A DNA stretch of 64,000 nt from CAMPKL01 sp963817465. GTDB taxonomy: Bacteria > Acidobacteriota > Terriglobia > Bryobacterales > UBA6623. The notes below the pieces were generated by a model that was not told the DNA's origin, did not search any database, and saw only the letters and a list, made by a program, of their open reading frames with translations. Positions 54,558 to 63,151 of this stretch are shown piece by piece. The DNA lies in assembly GCA_963817465.1 (NCBI GenBank), contig CAWFOP010000014.1, forward strand, positions 1-64,000. The letters are read 5' to 3'. The position numbers and the translations under genes are program-made. The first letter of the stretch is position 1, and each line of letters starts with the position of its first letter.

Positions 54558-55160
54558 GATGGCGGACGGGAAAACCCGATGAGGTTTCTAGCGTAACTCC
54601 TGAAAAGAGTTCCGACGGGGGAAGTGCCGATCGGCGTCCGGGCCGATCTCCGCGGCGATCATCGGGGGCGATGGCGCTCAGCGGTATCTTCTGAACATAA
54701 GCCGAGCGAACCGCAACGCGCAAGTTCGTCCCGCGAGGGGGCGCTGGTTGGTGTTTTCGCGAGCGTTAACAAAATTGACTTGGCTCCTGATGCGTGCTCC
54801 AATAAATGTGCAAGTCGCGAGACGTAATGCGGCTTACCCTTCCCTGACGAAGGTCATTCGACCACGAACCGTCCGATCAAGACCCCCTCGGTTTTGAGAA
54901 GCCCTGTAGCCTAGTCGCTCTGTTCCGATCGAGAATGCGTTTGCGTCGAACCCGGCGCATAACGCACACGAGCTATCGAAGCGAACTTATGGCGTTCAAT
55001 CGTATTGCAGCGACAGCAGCGCGCATGACCTGGTGGACCGGATACTGCGGCCCGGCCGGTCTCTAGGCGATTCCACATTTCCCTTTCGTTGTTTGCGGGC
55101 GCATACTTTGAGGCGACCCGACCTTCGTGTTTCTCAGACTTGTCAGGGGCGGATTTTTTC
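54558..55160. other. 600-bp divergent intergenic region with an inverted repeat
   Basis: No gene is supported between the guanidine hydrolase gene and the PSD1 gene. GATCGGC (54629-54635) and GCCGATC (54642-54648) form a perfect 7-bp hairpin with a 6-nt loop, which would lie in the 5' leader of the hydrolase about 70-90 nt before its ATG. TTGACT at 54775-54780 on the plus strand is a possible -35 box, but no good -10 follows at normal spacing. I searched by eye for guanidine-I, -II and -III riboswitch landmarks and found none. Confidence 0.5.
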
Positions 55161-58100
55161 ATGCGTGGCGTACTTCCAGTTCTTCTCTTTTTGATCGCCG
55201 CGGCGGCGCCGGCGGCTTCTCCGGTAGGCGACGCGGATTTCTTCGAGACCAACGTCCGACCGGTGCTGGCTGATTCCTGCTACTCGTGCCACACGCAAAC
55301 CAAGCTCGGCGGCCTGCGGGTCGACTCGCGGCAAGCGTTGTTGGAGGGCGGCAAGCGCGGGCCGGCCATCGTGCCGGGCAAGCCCGACGAGAGCCTGTTG
55401 ATCAAGGCCGTCCGGCAAGCAAGCGAAGACCTCAAAATGCCGATGGGCGGCAAGCTGTCGGACGCTCAGATCGCCTCGCTCGAAAAGTGGGTGGAGATGG
55501 GCGCGCCTTGGCCGGAGCAGCCCGGAATGCCGGCTCCCAAGACCGGCGAGTTCCACATCACTCCCGAGCAGCGCGATTGGTGGGCGTTCCGCGACTTCCA
55601 GCCCACGACGCCGCCGGAGATCAAAGACAAGCGCATTTACAACTACATCGACAACTACGTCTTCGCGAAGCTGCGGGAAGAGGGTCTTGAAGCCAATCCC
55701 GAGGCCGACCGCCGGACGCTCATCCGGCGCATCACGCTCGACCTGACCGGCCTGCCGCCCACGCCCGAAGAAGTCGAGGCCTTCGTCAACGACAAGTCCA
55801 AGGACGCCTACGAGAAAGTCGTCGACCGGCTGCTCGGCTCCAAGCAATACGGCGAGCGCTGGGGGCGCCACTGGCTCGACGTCGTGCGCTTCGGCGAAGA
55901 CGATTTGCACGGCATCGCCAAGAACCGCAAAGGCTTCGAGCCGTATCCCAAGGCGTACATCTATCGCGACTGGGTGATCAAGGCTTTCAACGACGACATG
56001 CCTTACGACACGTTCGTCAAAGCCCAACTCGCCGCCGACGTGATGGGCAAGACCGAGTGGGAAAAGAAGCCGCGGGGCAAATACGACGAAGACAACATGT
56101 GGGGCCGTCTGCAGGTCACCAAGTGGGACGGGCTGACCGACGAGGAGCGCCGCAAGATCATCCCGTCGGGCCACATCGTCGACGAGTCGCTCGACAAGAA
56201 ACTTCTGCCCGGCTTGGGTTTCCAGGGCGCCGGCCCGTGGTACTACGATCTGGGCGACGCCTGGGTGATGCGCGCCGACGAACGCAACGACCGCGTCGAC
56301 GTGGTCACGCGCGGCTTCCTTGGGCTGACGGTCGCCTGCGCGCGCTGCCACAACCACAAGTACGACCCGCTGTCGTCGAAAGACTACTATTCGCTGGCCG
56401 GCGTCTTCTTCAACAGCCCCTACCACGAGTACCCCCTGGTCGATCAGGCGGTGGTCGATCACTGGCGCGCCAAGAACAAACTGGTCGAGCGGCAGGACAA
56501 ACGCATCTCGGACTTCCTCAAGACCGAAGGCGAGCTGCTCTCCAAGCGCCTCGCCTACCAGGCCAAGGACTACATGGTCGCGGCTTGGAAGGTGACCGGC
56601 GAACCGAAGATGGACGTCGTGGCGGCGGCCTACGAGAGCAAACTCGACGTCGAGGTGCTGCAGCGCTGGATCGAGTTCCTGGCCAAGCCGCCCAAGAATT
56701 ATCCATACCTGGCCGAATGGCAGGCGCTGATCAAACACGGCGGCGATCTCGAAGCGGCCGAGTGCACCGCCGAGGAGTTTCAACGGACTCTGCTGCGCGT
56801 GATGGCGGAGTACGAGGAGAACGAAGAGCGCAACGAGAAGATCGAGGTCAAGGCCTGGCCGCTGGACGACAAGCCGCCGATCCCGATGCCCAACGAGTTC
56901 AAGACCGACTTTGAGAAGTACTTCATCGAGAAAGAAACGATGGAGCGCGTCCGCGTCAATCTCTACGTCGACGTTTTCAAATTCGATCTCGACGCCAAGA
57001 AGGGCGCCGACGGGTTTGTCGGGCGGAAGCCGGCCCTGCTGAACTTCAAGGACTGGGGCCTCGAGAGCCGTCTGACAGCGGACGCGCAGCGCTATCTCGA
57101 ACAACTCCGCGCCGACAAGAAGCGGCTCGAAAAGGAGCGCGGCGAGCAGTATCCGTTCGTCATGGGTGTGCGCGAGTCGGACGTGATCACCGAGTTGCCG
57201 CTGCACAAGCGCGGCAACCCGCGCGACCTGGGCGATCCGGTCGAGCGCCGCTTCATCGAAGTGCTCTCGCCCGAGTCCGGTCCTAAGCCGTTCGTCGAGG
57301 GCTCGGGCAGGCTCGAGTTGGCCGAGGCCATCGTCAAGCACCCGCTGACCGCCCGCGTGATCGTCAACCGCATCTGGAAGTGGCACTTCGGAACCGGCAT
57401 CGTCGACACGCCCAGCAACTTCGGCCGCGTGGGCGACAAGCCGTCGCATCCCGATCTGCTCGAGTACATGGCGCAGCGCTTCGTGGACAACGGCATGTCG
57501 ATCAAGCAGTTGCAGCGCGACATCGTACTCTCGGACACCTATCGCCGCTCCTCCGCAATGAACGAAGCGGCGTCGTCGAAAGACCCCGAAGACAGGCTCT
57601 ACTGGCGATTCAAGCGCCAGCGGCTCGACTCCGAGCAGATGCGCGATTCGCTGCTGTTTGTCTCGGGCCTGCTCGACACCAAGAAAATCGGCGGAAAGTC
57701 GGGCGACATCGACGACCCGTCCTTCAAGCGCCGCACCGTGTACGGTCAGGTCAGCCGCTTCCAACTCGCCGACTACTTCAAGACCTTCGATTTCCCGAAC
57801 CCGAGTCTATCGGCTTCCAAACGCTTCACCACGAGCGTCCCCTTGCAGCGGCTGTTCTTCATGAACAGCAAGGAAGTGTACGAGGCCGCGGCCAAGTTCG
57901 CTGAGCGAACGGCCGAAGTCGAAACACAGAAACCCGACGCCAAAAAGGCGAAGGACAAGAAAGAGAGCGCAGAGACGGAAGAAGTCGCCGCAGCTCCCAA
58001 ACCAACCAATGAACAGCGCATTCGAAAGGCCTACGAGCTCCTCTACGGTCGCCCGCCGACCCCTGACGAGACGGCCGCGGGCATAGGCTTCCTGACCGAC

Positions 58101-58208
58101 GAAAAGAACGGGAAGAGTCCGGACGATTACTCCGAGACGCCGGTCACGGCTTGGAACCTATACGCTCGCGCCTTACTGAGCTCGAACGAATTTCTGTTCA
58201 TGAATTAA
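55161..58208 (+). CDS. Planctomycete-type cytochrome c with PSD1, DUF1549 and DUF1553 domains
   Basis: The protein has 1,015 residues from ATG 55161, which gives a clean signal peptide (VLPVLLFLIAAAAPAAS). A single c-type heme site CYSCH is at residues 40-44 in an N-terminal cytochrome domain, followed by GKPDESLLIKAVR. The DUF1549 part includes RRTLIRRITLDLTGLPPTPE and a second motif CARCHNHKYDPLS that may hold another heme or metal. DUF1553 follows (RVIVNRIWKWHFGTGIVDTP, QRDIVLSDTYRRSS). It always pairs with DUF1501 proteins such as the next gene. The pair is exported and thought to act on extracellular polymers, but the chemistry is unproven. Confidence 0.92.
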   Translation: MRGVLPVLLFLIAAAAPAASPVGDADFFETNVRPVLADSCYSCHTQTKLGGLRVDSRQALLEGGKRGPAIVPGKPDESLLIKAVRQASEDLKMPMGGKLSDAQIASLEKWVEMGAPWPEQPGMPAPKTGEFHITPEQRDWWAFRDFQPTTPPEIKDKRIYNYIDNYVFAKLREEGLEANPEADRRTLIRRITLDLTGLPPTPEEVEAFVNDKSKDAYEKVVDRLLGSKQYGERWGRHWLDVVRFGEDDLHGIAKNRKGFEPYPKAYIYRDWVIKAFNDDMPYDTFVKAQLAADVMGKTEWEKKPRGKYDEDNMWGRLQVTKWDGLTDEERRKIIPSGHIVDESLDKKLLPGLGFQGAGPWYYDLGDAWVMRADERNDRVDVVTRGFLGLTVACARCHNHKYDPLSSKDYYSLAGVFFNSPYHEYPLVDQAVVDHWRAKNKLVERQDKRISDFLKTEGELLSKRLAYQAKDYMVAAWKVTGEPKMDVVAAAYESKLDVEVLQRWIEFLAKPPKNYPYLAEWQALIKHGGDLEAAECTAEEFQRTLLRVMAEYEENEERNEKIEVKAWPLDDKPPIPMPNEFKTDFEKYFIEKETMERVRVNLYVDVFKFDLDAKKGADGFVGRKPALLNFKDWGLESRLTADAQRYLEQLRADKKRLEKERGEQYPFVMGVRESDVITELPLHKRGNPRDLGDPVERRFIEVLSPESGPKPFVEGSGRLELAEAIVKHPLTARVIVNRIWKWHFGTGIVDTPSNFGRVGDKPSHPDLLEYMAQRFVDNGMSIKQLQRDIVLSDTYRRSSAMNEAASSKDPEDRLYWRFKRQRLDSEQMRDSLLFVSGLLDTKKIGGKSGDIDDPSFKRRTVYGQVSRFQLADYFKTFDFPNPSLSASKRFTTSVPLQRLFFMNSKEVYEAAAKFAERTAEVETQKPDAKKAKDKKESAETEEVAAAPKPTNEQRIRKAYELLYGRPPTPDETAAGIGFLTDEKNGKSPDDYSETPVTAWNLYARALLSSNEFLFMN

Positions 58209-58225
58209 AGGGGAGGACGATCTCA

Positions 58226-59647
58226 ATGCTTCACAAACTACGCAAACCGCTTTCCCGCAGGGACGCCCTCCGCACCATGGGCGGCGGCTTCGGAATGATG
58301 GCGTTCGCCAACATGGTTGGAGCCTCCCTCGCTCAGGCCAAATCGATGCCCGGCCTGCATCACGAGGCCAAGGCCAAGAGCATCATCTTTTTGTTCATGA
58401 ACGGCGGCGTCAGCGCGATCGACACGTTCGACCCCAAGCCGATGCTCGACAAGTACAACGGCCAGCCCCTTCCCGGCGGCTACGTCACGACCGAGCGCAA
58501 GACCGGCAACTTGATGAAATCGCCGTTCTCGTTCAAAAAGTACGGCCAGTCGGGCACCGAGTTGTCCGAGATCTGGCCGCACCTGTCCGAATGCGTCGAC
58601 GACATGTGCGTCGTGCGATCGGTGACCACGCCGATCCCGAACCACGAGCCGTCATTGCTGATGATGAACACGGGCCATATCCAGCCCGGCCGTCCCGCGA
58701 TCGGCTCGTGGCTGACCTATGGGCTCGGCGCCGAGAACGAGAATCTGCCCGGCTTCGTCGTGCTGTGCCCCAACCAGCCGACCGTCGTCGGCCCGCCGCT
58801 GTGGGCCAACGGATTCCTGCCGGCGGTTCACCAAGGAACGTTCATTTCGGACAAAGAACCCGACAAGCCCAAAGACTTCAACCCCGAAGAGCTGATCCCC
58901 TACATCAAGAACAAGTACACCAAGCCGGAACGTCAACGCAGCGAGCTCGACTTCCTCGAAAAGATCAACCGCTTCTACATGGAGCGGACCGAGCCCGGCG
59001 CTCCCGAGCTCGATGCGGTCATCCAAAACATGGAGACGGCCTATCGCATGCAAACCGAGGCGCCGGAAGTCTTCGACATCCGCAAGGAGTCGGAGGCGAC
59101 GCAGAAGATGTACGGCGACGGCTCGACCGCGCGCGGCGCTTTGACGGCCGTGCGCCTGATCGAGAAGGGCGTTCGCATGGTGCAGGTCTACTACGACAAG
59201 GGCGATCCGTGGGATGCGCACACCGACATCTTCAAGCACCGCGACAACGCCCAGGATTCCGACCAGCCCTTCGCGGCGGTCATCAAGGATCTCAAGTCGC
59301 GCGGCTTGTTCGATGAGACGATCGTGTTCTGCGGCACCGAGTTCGGCCGCACGCCGGTCGTCGAGGTCGGGGGCGGCGGCGGCGGTTTGAAAAACGGACG
59401 CGATCACAACCCGTTCGGCTTCTCGGTTTGGCTGGCCGGCGGCGGATTCAAGGGCGGCATGACTTACGGCGCCACGGACGACTTCGGTTTCAAAGCGGTC
59501 GAGAATCCCCTCGAGGTGCACGATTTGCATGCGACGATCCTCTACCAATTGGGCATCGACCACGAGAAACTGACTTACCAATACTCGGGCCGCGATTTCC
59601 GTCTAACGGACGTCGCGGGCCACGTGATTCACGACATCTTGTCGTAG
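58226..59647 (+). CDS. DUF1501 protein, Tat-exported
   Basis: The protein has 473 residues from ATG 58226, preceded by GGGGAGG. The leader LSRRDALRTMGGGFGMM is a twin-arginine signal. The body has the alkaline-phosphatase-like fold of DUF1501: IIFLFMNGGVSAIDTFDPKP, NHEPSLLMMNTGHI, ETIVFCGTEFGRTPVVE and GRDHNPFGFSVWLAGGGFKG, where Asp and His residues fit a metal site. It is the usual partner of DUF1549/DUF1553 cytochromes and is 17 nt downstream of one here. Sulfatase-like or phosphatase-like action on exported polymers is possible but not shown. A terminator follows. Confidence 0.92.
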   Translation: MLHKLRKPLSRRDALRTMGGGFGMMAFANMVGASLAQAKSMPGLHHEAKAKSIIFLFMNGGVSAIDTFDPKPMLDKYNGQPLPGGYVTTERKTGNLMKSPFSFKKYGQSGTELSEIWPHLSECVDDMCVVRSVTTPIPNHEPSLLMMNTGHIQPGRPAIGSWLTYGLGAENENLPGFVVLCPNQPTVVGPPLWANGFLPAVHQGTFISDKEPDKPKDFNPEELIPYIKNKYTKPERQRSELDFLEKINRFYMERTEPGAPELDAVIQNMETAYRMQTEAPEVFDIRKESEATQKMYGDGSTARGALTAVRLIEKGVRMVQVYYDKGDPWDAHTDIFKHRDNAQDSDQPFAAVIKDLKSRGLFDETIVFCGTEFGRTPVVEVGGGGGGLKNGRDHNPFGFSVWLAGGGFKGGMTYGATDDFGFKAVENPLEVHDLHATILYQLGIDHEKLTYQYSGRDFRLTDVAGHVIHDILS

Positions 59648-59671
59648 AGCCCGAGCCTCATCTCAAAGCCG

Positions 59672-59700
59672 ACGGCCGCGCAGACAGCGCGGCCGTTTTG
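59672..59700 (+). terminator. Rho-independent terminator after the DUF1501 gene
   Basis: A 10-bp stem ACGGCCGCGC/GCGCGGCCGT (59672-59681 with 59687-59696) with a 5-nt loop is followed by a T-rich tract. It lies 24 nt after the stop. Confidence 0.87.
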
Positions 59701-59805
59701 CTTTTGGGTCGCGGGCGGGACTCGATTCGATGCCTGGAGAATCGAGAGGCGGAGTAACGATGACCTGATCGGAGCTCTCCACCGCGAAAGCGCAGCCTGA
59801 GCCGA

Positions 59806-60681
59806 ATGGGCAAAACGAAGGAAGAGGAAGATCAGCCCAGAAAGGCCTCCCGAACCATTCTGAAGCAGGAAATCATCGCTGGTCTCGCGGAACTCCGGCG
59901 TCCGACGAGCGGCTTGTTCCTCTCCAGTCTCTCCGCGGGGCTCGACGTGGGCTTCAGCGTGCTCCTGATGGGGGTAGTCTATACTCACTTTTCCGCCGAG
60001 CTCGGACCGGCGGTCACTCGCCTCTTGGCGGCAAGCGCCTATTCGGTCGGATTCATTCTGGTGATCCTGGGACGCTCCGAGCTGTTCACCGAGCACACCG
60101 CGCTGGCCGCCCTCCCCGTTCTCGACAATCGCTCGTCGCTTCGCGACTTAGCGCGTGTGTGGGCGGTCGTACTCTCGGGCAACATCACCGGAGCGCTCCT
60201 GTTCGCCGCGTTGCTGCAGTGGCTGGCTCCGAATCTAGGCGCCGCCGACACACAGGCCTTCGGCAAGATCGCCCTTCAGATGATCGATCACCCCTGGTGG
60301 GTCATCCTCTTGAGCGGGGTGCTGGCGGGTTGGCTGATGGGTGAAGTGGGATGGCTCGTGGCCGCGTCGCGCGACACGATCAGCCAGATCGTGTGCGTCT
60401 GGATCATTACCTCGGCGATTGGAGCGGCGCAACTCCACCACGTTGTGGTCGGAGCCGCCGAAGTGGCTGTGGGCTTCCTGGGAGGCGCGTCGGGCCCCCT
60501 GGACTTGATGCGATTCTTGGTCTTGGCCGGAACCGGAAACGCCCTTGGCGGTGTGTTTTTCGTCGCCATTATCAAGTACGGCCATGCCAAACGCAGCGGA
60601 GAAGACCCGGGGGACGAACTCGAGCGCGGCGGCGATCGCTCCGACGCTACGGCCTCCGCAGAGCGTTCTTCGCTGACGTAA
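59806..60681 (+). CDS. Formate/nitrite transporter (FNT) family protein
   Basis: The 291-residue membrane protein has six helices and FNT landmarks: LFLSSLSAGLDVGFSVLLMG in the first helices, FILVILGRSELFTEHTALAA (the L2-type slit), VVLSGNITGALLFAAL, and AGTGNALGGVFFVAIIKYG near the end. The first loop fits the YfdC-like subgroup rather than FocA. Members pass small monovalent anions such as formate, nitrite or hydrosulfide. Charged N- and C-terminal tails flank the core. The gene stands alone and ends next to a convergent microprotein gene with no spacer. Confidence 0.87.
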   Translation: MGKTKEEEDQPRKASRTILKQEIIAGLAELRRPTSGLFLSSLSAGLDVGFSVLLMGVVYTHFSAELGPAVTRLLAASAYSVGFILVILGRSELFTEHTALAALPVLDNRSSLRDLARVWAVVLSGNITGALLFAALLQWLAPNLGAADTQAFGKIALQMIDHPWWVILLSGVLAGWLMGEVGWLVAASRDTISQIVCVWIITSAIGAAQLHHVVVGAAEVAVGFLGGASGPLDLMRFLVLAGTGNALGGVFFVAIIKYGHAKRSGEDPGDELERGGDRSDATASAERSSLT

Positions 60682-60786
60682 TTACATCGTACTGATGCGG
60701 ATGTAGCGCTTGATGTCCTTGAAGTTCGCGACCACGCCCAACGCCACGAGCACGAAGCCCAGCTTCTTCATGGTTTTCCACTTCAT
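60682..60786 (-). CDS. 34-residue microprotein, DUF6893-like
   Basis: A short gene below usual cutoffs encodes MKWKTMKKLGFVLVALGVVA followed by NFKDIKRYIRISTM. GGAAGGAG lies 8 nt before the ATG, a very good ribosome binding site. The product has one hydrophobic segment (about residues 9-20) and a conserved-looking end DIKRYIRIS-M, the pattern I associate with the DUF6893 family of small membrane proteins. It lies 69 nt after the permease gene on the same strand and may be its partner or regulator. The stop abuts the FNT gene stop. Confidence 0.72.
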   Translation of the reverse strand: MKWKTMKKLGFVLVALGVVANFKDIKRYIRISTM

Positions 60787-60855
60787 TTTGAGAACTCCTT
60801 CCGGTGGACCGCGCAATACGCCGCGACGTTACCGGGCGGCATAGGTCGCCTGACC

Positions 60856-62016
60856 TCAGTCTAGGCGCTTGCGGAAGCGCAGCACGCTGACGGACATGAC
60901 GCCCAATCCGATCGCGAGCAGGGCCGCCAACTGCGGCCAGATGATCTCGAAGCCGACGCCCTTGAGAAACAACGCCCGCACGCAGGTCATGAAGTAGCGC
61001 ACGGGATTGAGCAGGGTGAGATATTGCACCGGCTGGGGCATGCTGTGGATCGGGAAGGCGAAGCCGCTCAGCATAAACAGCGGCATGAAGACGAAGAAGG
61101 TCGACATCATCGCTTGTTGCTGCGTGCGGGTCATCGTCGAGATGAAGACCCCAAGGCCCAGAGTGGTCAGCAGGTAAAGCAAACTCGCCAGAGTCAGCAT
61201 CGCCAGGCTGCCCTGCAGGTGAATCCCGAACACGATCCTCGCGATGGCTGTCATCGCGAACACGTCCAGCATGCCGACGAGGGCGAAAGGCAACGTCTTG
61301 CCGATGATCAGCTCGGCCGGGCGGATCGGCGTCACCATGAGTTGTTCCATGGTGCCGATCTCCTTTTCTCTTACGATGCCCATGGCGGTGAGCATCAGCG
61401 TCACCAGAGCGAGGATGTTGGCGATGACCCCTGGTATGAAGTAGTTGCGGCTCATCAGATTGGGGTTGAACCAGACCCGGCTCTCGAGGGCGACGCCGGG
61501 CAACTCCTGCGGCGCCGGGGGGCCCGAGCCCGAGCCGCGAGCCAACTGAAGGCGGTTTTGGCGCGCGGACTCGAGCCGCTCCGAGAACAGCGCCAACGTT
61601 TGCGCGGCGTAGGCCTTCACCAGCGCCGCCGTGTTGGAATTCGAGCCGTCGATGATCACCTGTACGGGCGCGGCGACTCCCCTGTGCAAGGCCTTGGCGA
61701 ACCCCGGGTCGATCGTGACGGCGGCCTCGACCTCCCCGCGATCGACCAAGTCGCGCAGCTCTTCATTGTTGCCGGGCGCCGCCACGACGTTGAAGTAGGT
61801 GGACGACGTAAAGATCTCGTACAGATCTCGCGATTCAGGGGTGCGGTCTGCGTCCATCCAAGCCAGGGAAACGTGCTGCACGTCGAGGTTGACGGCGTAG
61901 CCGAAGATGATTGTCTGAATCAGGGGCGGCGCGATCAGCATGAAGCGCATGCGCGGCTCGCGGAAGACCTGCAGGAATTCCTTGCGGACGATCTCGCGAA
62001 TGCGCATCCAGTTCAT
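60856..62016 (-). CDS. ABC-2 type transporter permease
   Basis: The 386-residue permease has one N-terminal helix (MRFMLIAPPLIQTIIFGYAV), then a large extracytoplasmic region (about residues 50-190). A block of five helices follows, including VTLMLTAMGIVREKEIGTME and TPIRPAELIIGKTLPFA, the typical coupling-helix motif of YhhJ/YbhR-type permeases. It follows the second permease by 1 nt and that one overlaps the ATPase by 4 nt. The set resembles YbhFSR or YhiI-type drug or lipid exporters. The membrane-fusion protein would be upstream of the window edge. Confidence 0.92.
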   Translation of the reverse strand: MNWMRIREIVRKEFLQVFREPRMRFMLIAPPLIQTIIFGYAVNLDVQHVSLAWMDADRTPESRDLYEIFTSSTYFNVVAAPGNNEELRDLVDRGEVEAAVTIDPGFAKALHRGVAAPVQVIIDGSNSNTAALVKAYAAQTLALFSERLESARQNRLQLARGSGSGPPAPQELPGVALESRVWFNPNLMSRNYFIPGVIANILALVTLMLTAMGIVREKEIGTMEQLMVTPIRPAELIIGKTLPFALVGMLDVFAMTAIARIVFGIHLQGSLAMLTLASLLYLLTTLGLGVFISTMTRTQQQAMMSTFFVFMPLFMLSGFAFPIHSMPQPVQYLTLLNPVRYFMTCVRALFLKGVGFEIIWPQLAALLAIGLGVMSVSVLRFRKRLD

Positions 62017-62017
62017 A

Positions 62018-63151
62018 TCAGGCCAGCTTCCTGTTCAACTGCCGGGTCGCGCCCAGGAAGACGATCAGCGCATACAGCGCAAGGAAGAGCACATCCGGCC
62101 AGAGCTCCCAGATGCTGACGCCCTTCAAGAAGATGCCTTTGAGCAAGGAGACGAAGTACCGCGCCGGAACGATGTGAGTGATGGCTCGCACGACGGTCGG
62201 CATGCTTTCGATCGCGTAGACGAAGCCGGACAACAGGAACGCCGGCAGGAATGAAGAGAGGATGCCCATCTGGTACGCCAGCAGTTGAGATCGCGCCGTC
62301 GCGGAAATCAACAAGCCCCAGCACAGCGCGCCGAACATGAAGACGGCCGTAACGAACGCCAGCTCGACGACGCTGCCGCGAAAGGGCACGCGGAAGAGGC
62401 CGACCCCTACCACTACGGCGACCAAGGCGTCGACGGCGCCCAACAGGAAATAAGCCGCCATCTTGCCAAGCACGATCTCAGCGGGGCGCAAGGGCGTCGA
62501 CAGCAGCAGCTCGAGATTGCCCAGCTCGTACTCGCGTGAAATCGTCAGCGACGTCAGCAGCGCCGCGATGATCATCAAGATCACGGCGATCAAACCGGGC
62601 ACGATGTAGTTGCGCGACTTGAGCTCGGGGTTGTACCAAACGCGAATCCGCGGATCGACGCTGGGCGTGAGCTTGCCTGCGCCGCGCCGCGCCGCCGCTT
62701 CCGCGCGCAGCGCTTGCGAGAACGAGATGACGACCGACCGCGCGTAGCCCAGCGCGATCGACGCCGTGTTGGAGTCGCTGCCGTCGACCAGCAATTGAAC
62801 CGGCGCCGTCTCGCCTCCGCGTATCCGGTCGGCGAAGTCGAACGGGATGTCGAGCGCCAACAGCGTCTCGCCGCGGTCGATCCGCGTCTCGATATCTTCG
62901 CCGGAGCCCTCGTCCTCCACGACCTGAAAGAAGCGCGACCCTTCAAAACGCGAGATCAAGTCGGCGCTGAGCTCGGTGCGGCTTTCGTCTCGAATCACGG
63001 TCCGCACTTGGTCGACGTCGAGCGACAGCGCGTACCCGAACAGCAGCAACATCAACAGCGGCACGGCCAGGGCCATGGCCAGGCTCAGCGGGTCGCGCCG
63101 AATGTGGAACAGCTCCTTCCGAGCCATCGCGCGAATACGTCGAAAGTTCAT
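62018..63151 (-). CDS. ABC-2 type transporter permease
   Basis: The 377-residue permease has the same architecture as its neighbour: N-terminal helix LAMALAVPLLMLLLFGYALS, external domain, five C-terminal helices with SREYELGNLELLLSTPLRPA before the third helix. The two permeases are paralogous and probably form a heterodimer. The ATG overlaps the ATPase-side stop as ATGA, and the second permease begins 1 nt after its stop. Confidence 0.92.
   Translation of the reverse strand: MNFRRIRAMARKELFHIRRDPLSLAMALAVPLLMLLLFGYALSLDVDQVRTVIRDESRTELSADLISRFEGSRFFQVVEDEGSGEDIETRIDRGETLLALDIPFDFADRIRGGETAPVQLLVDGSDSNTASIALGYARSVVISFSQALRAEAAARRGAGKLTPSVDPRIRVWYNPELKSRNYIVPGLIAVILMIIAALLTSLTISREYELGNLELLLSTPLRPAEIVLGKMAAYFLLGAVDALVAVVVGVGLFRVPFRGSVVELAFVTAVFMFGALCWGLLISATARSQLLAYQMGILSSFLPAFLLSGFVYAIESMPTVVRAITHIVPARYFVSLLKGIFLKGVSIWELWPDVLFLALYALIVFLGATRQLNRKLA

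Noticed and set aside
54775..54806. Possible plus-strand promoter for the PSD1 gene
   Set aside because: TTGACT is good, but the nearest AT-rich -10-like hexamers are 19-22 nt away, and the gene starts over 350 nt later.
54557..54840. Guanidine riboswitch before the guanidine hydrolase
   Set aside because: I looked for the conserved segments of the three classes on the minus strand and found only isolated partial matches such as CCGGAC.
55143..57764. 873-residue minus-strand frame opposite the PSD1 gene
   Set aside because: It mirrors the codon structure of the plus-strand gene and has no recognisable motif of its own.
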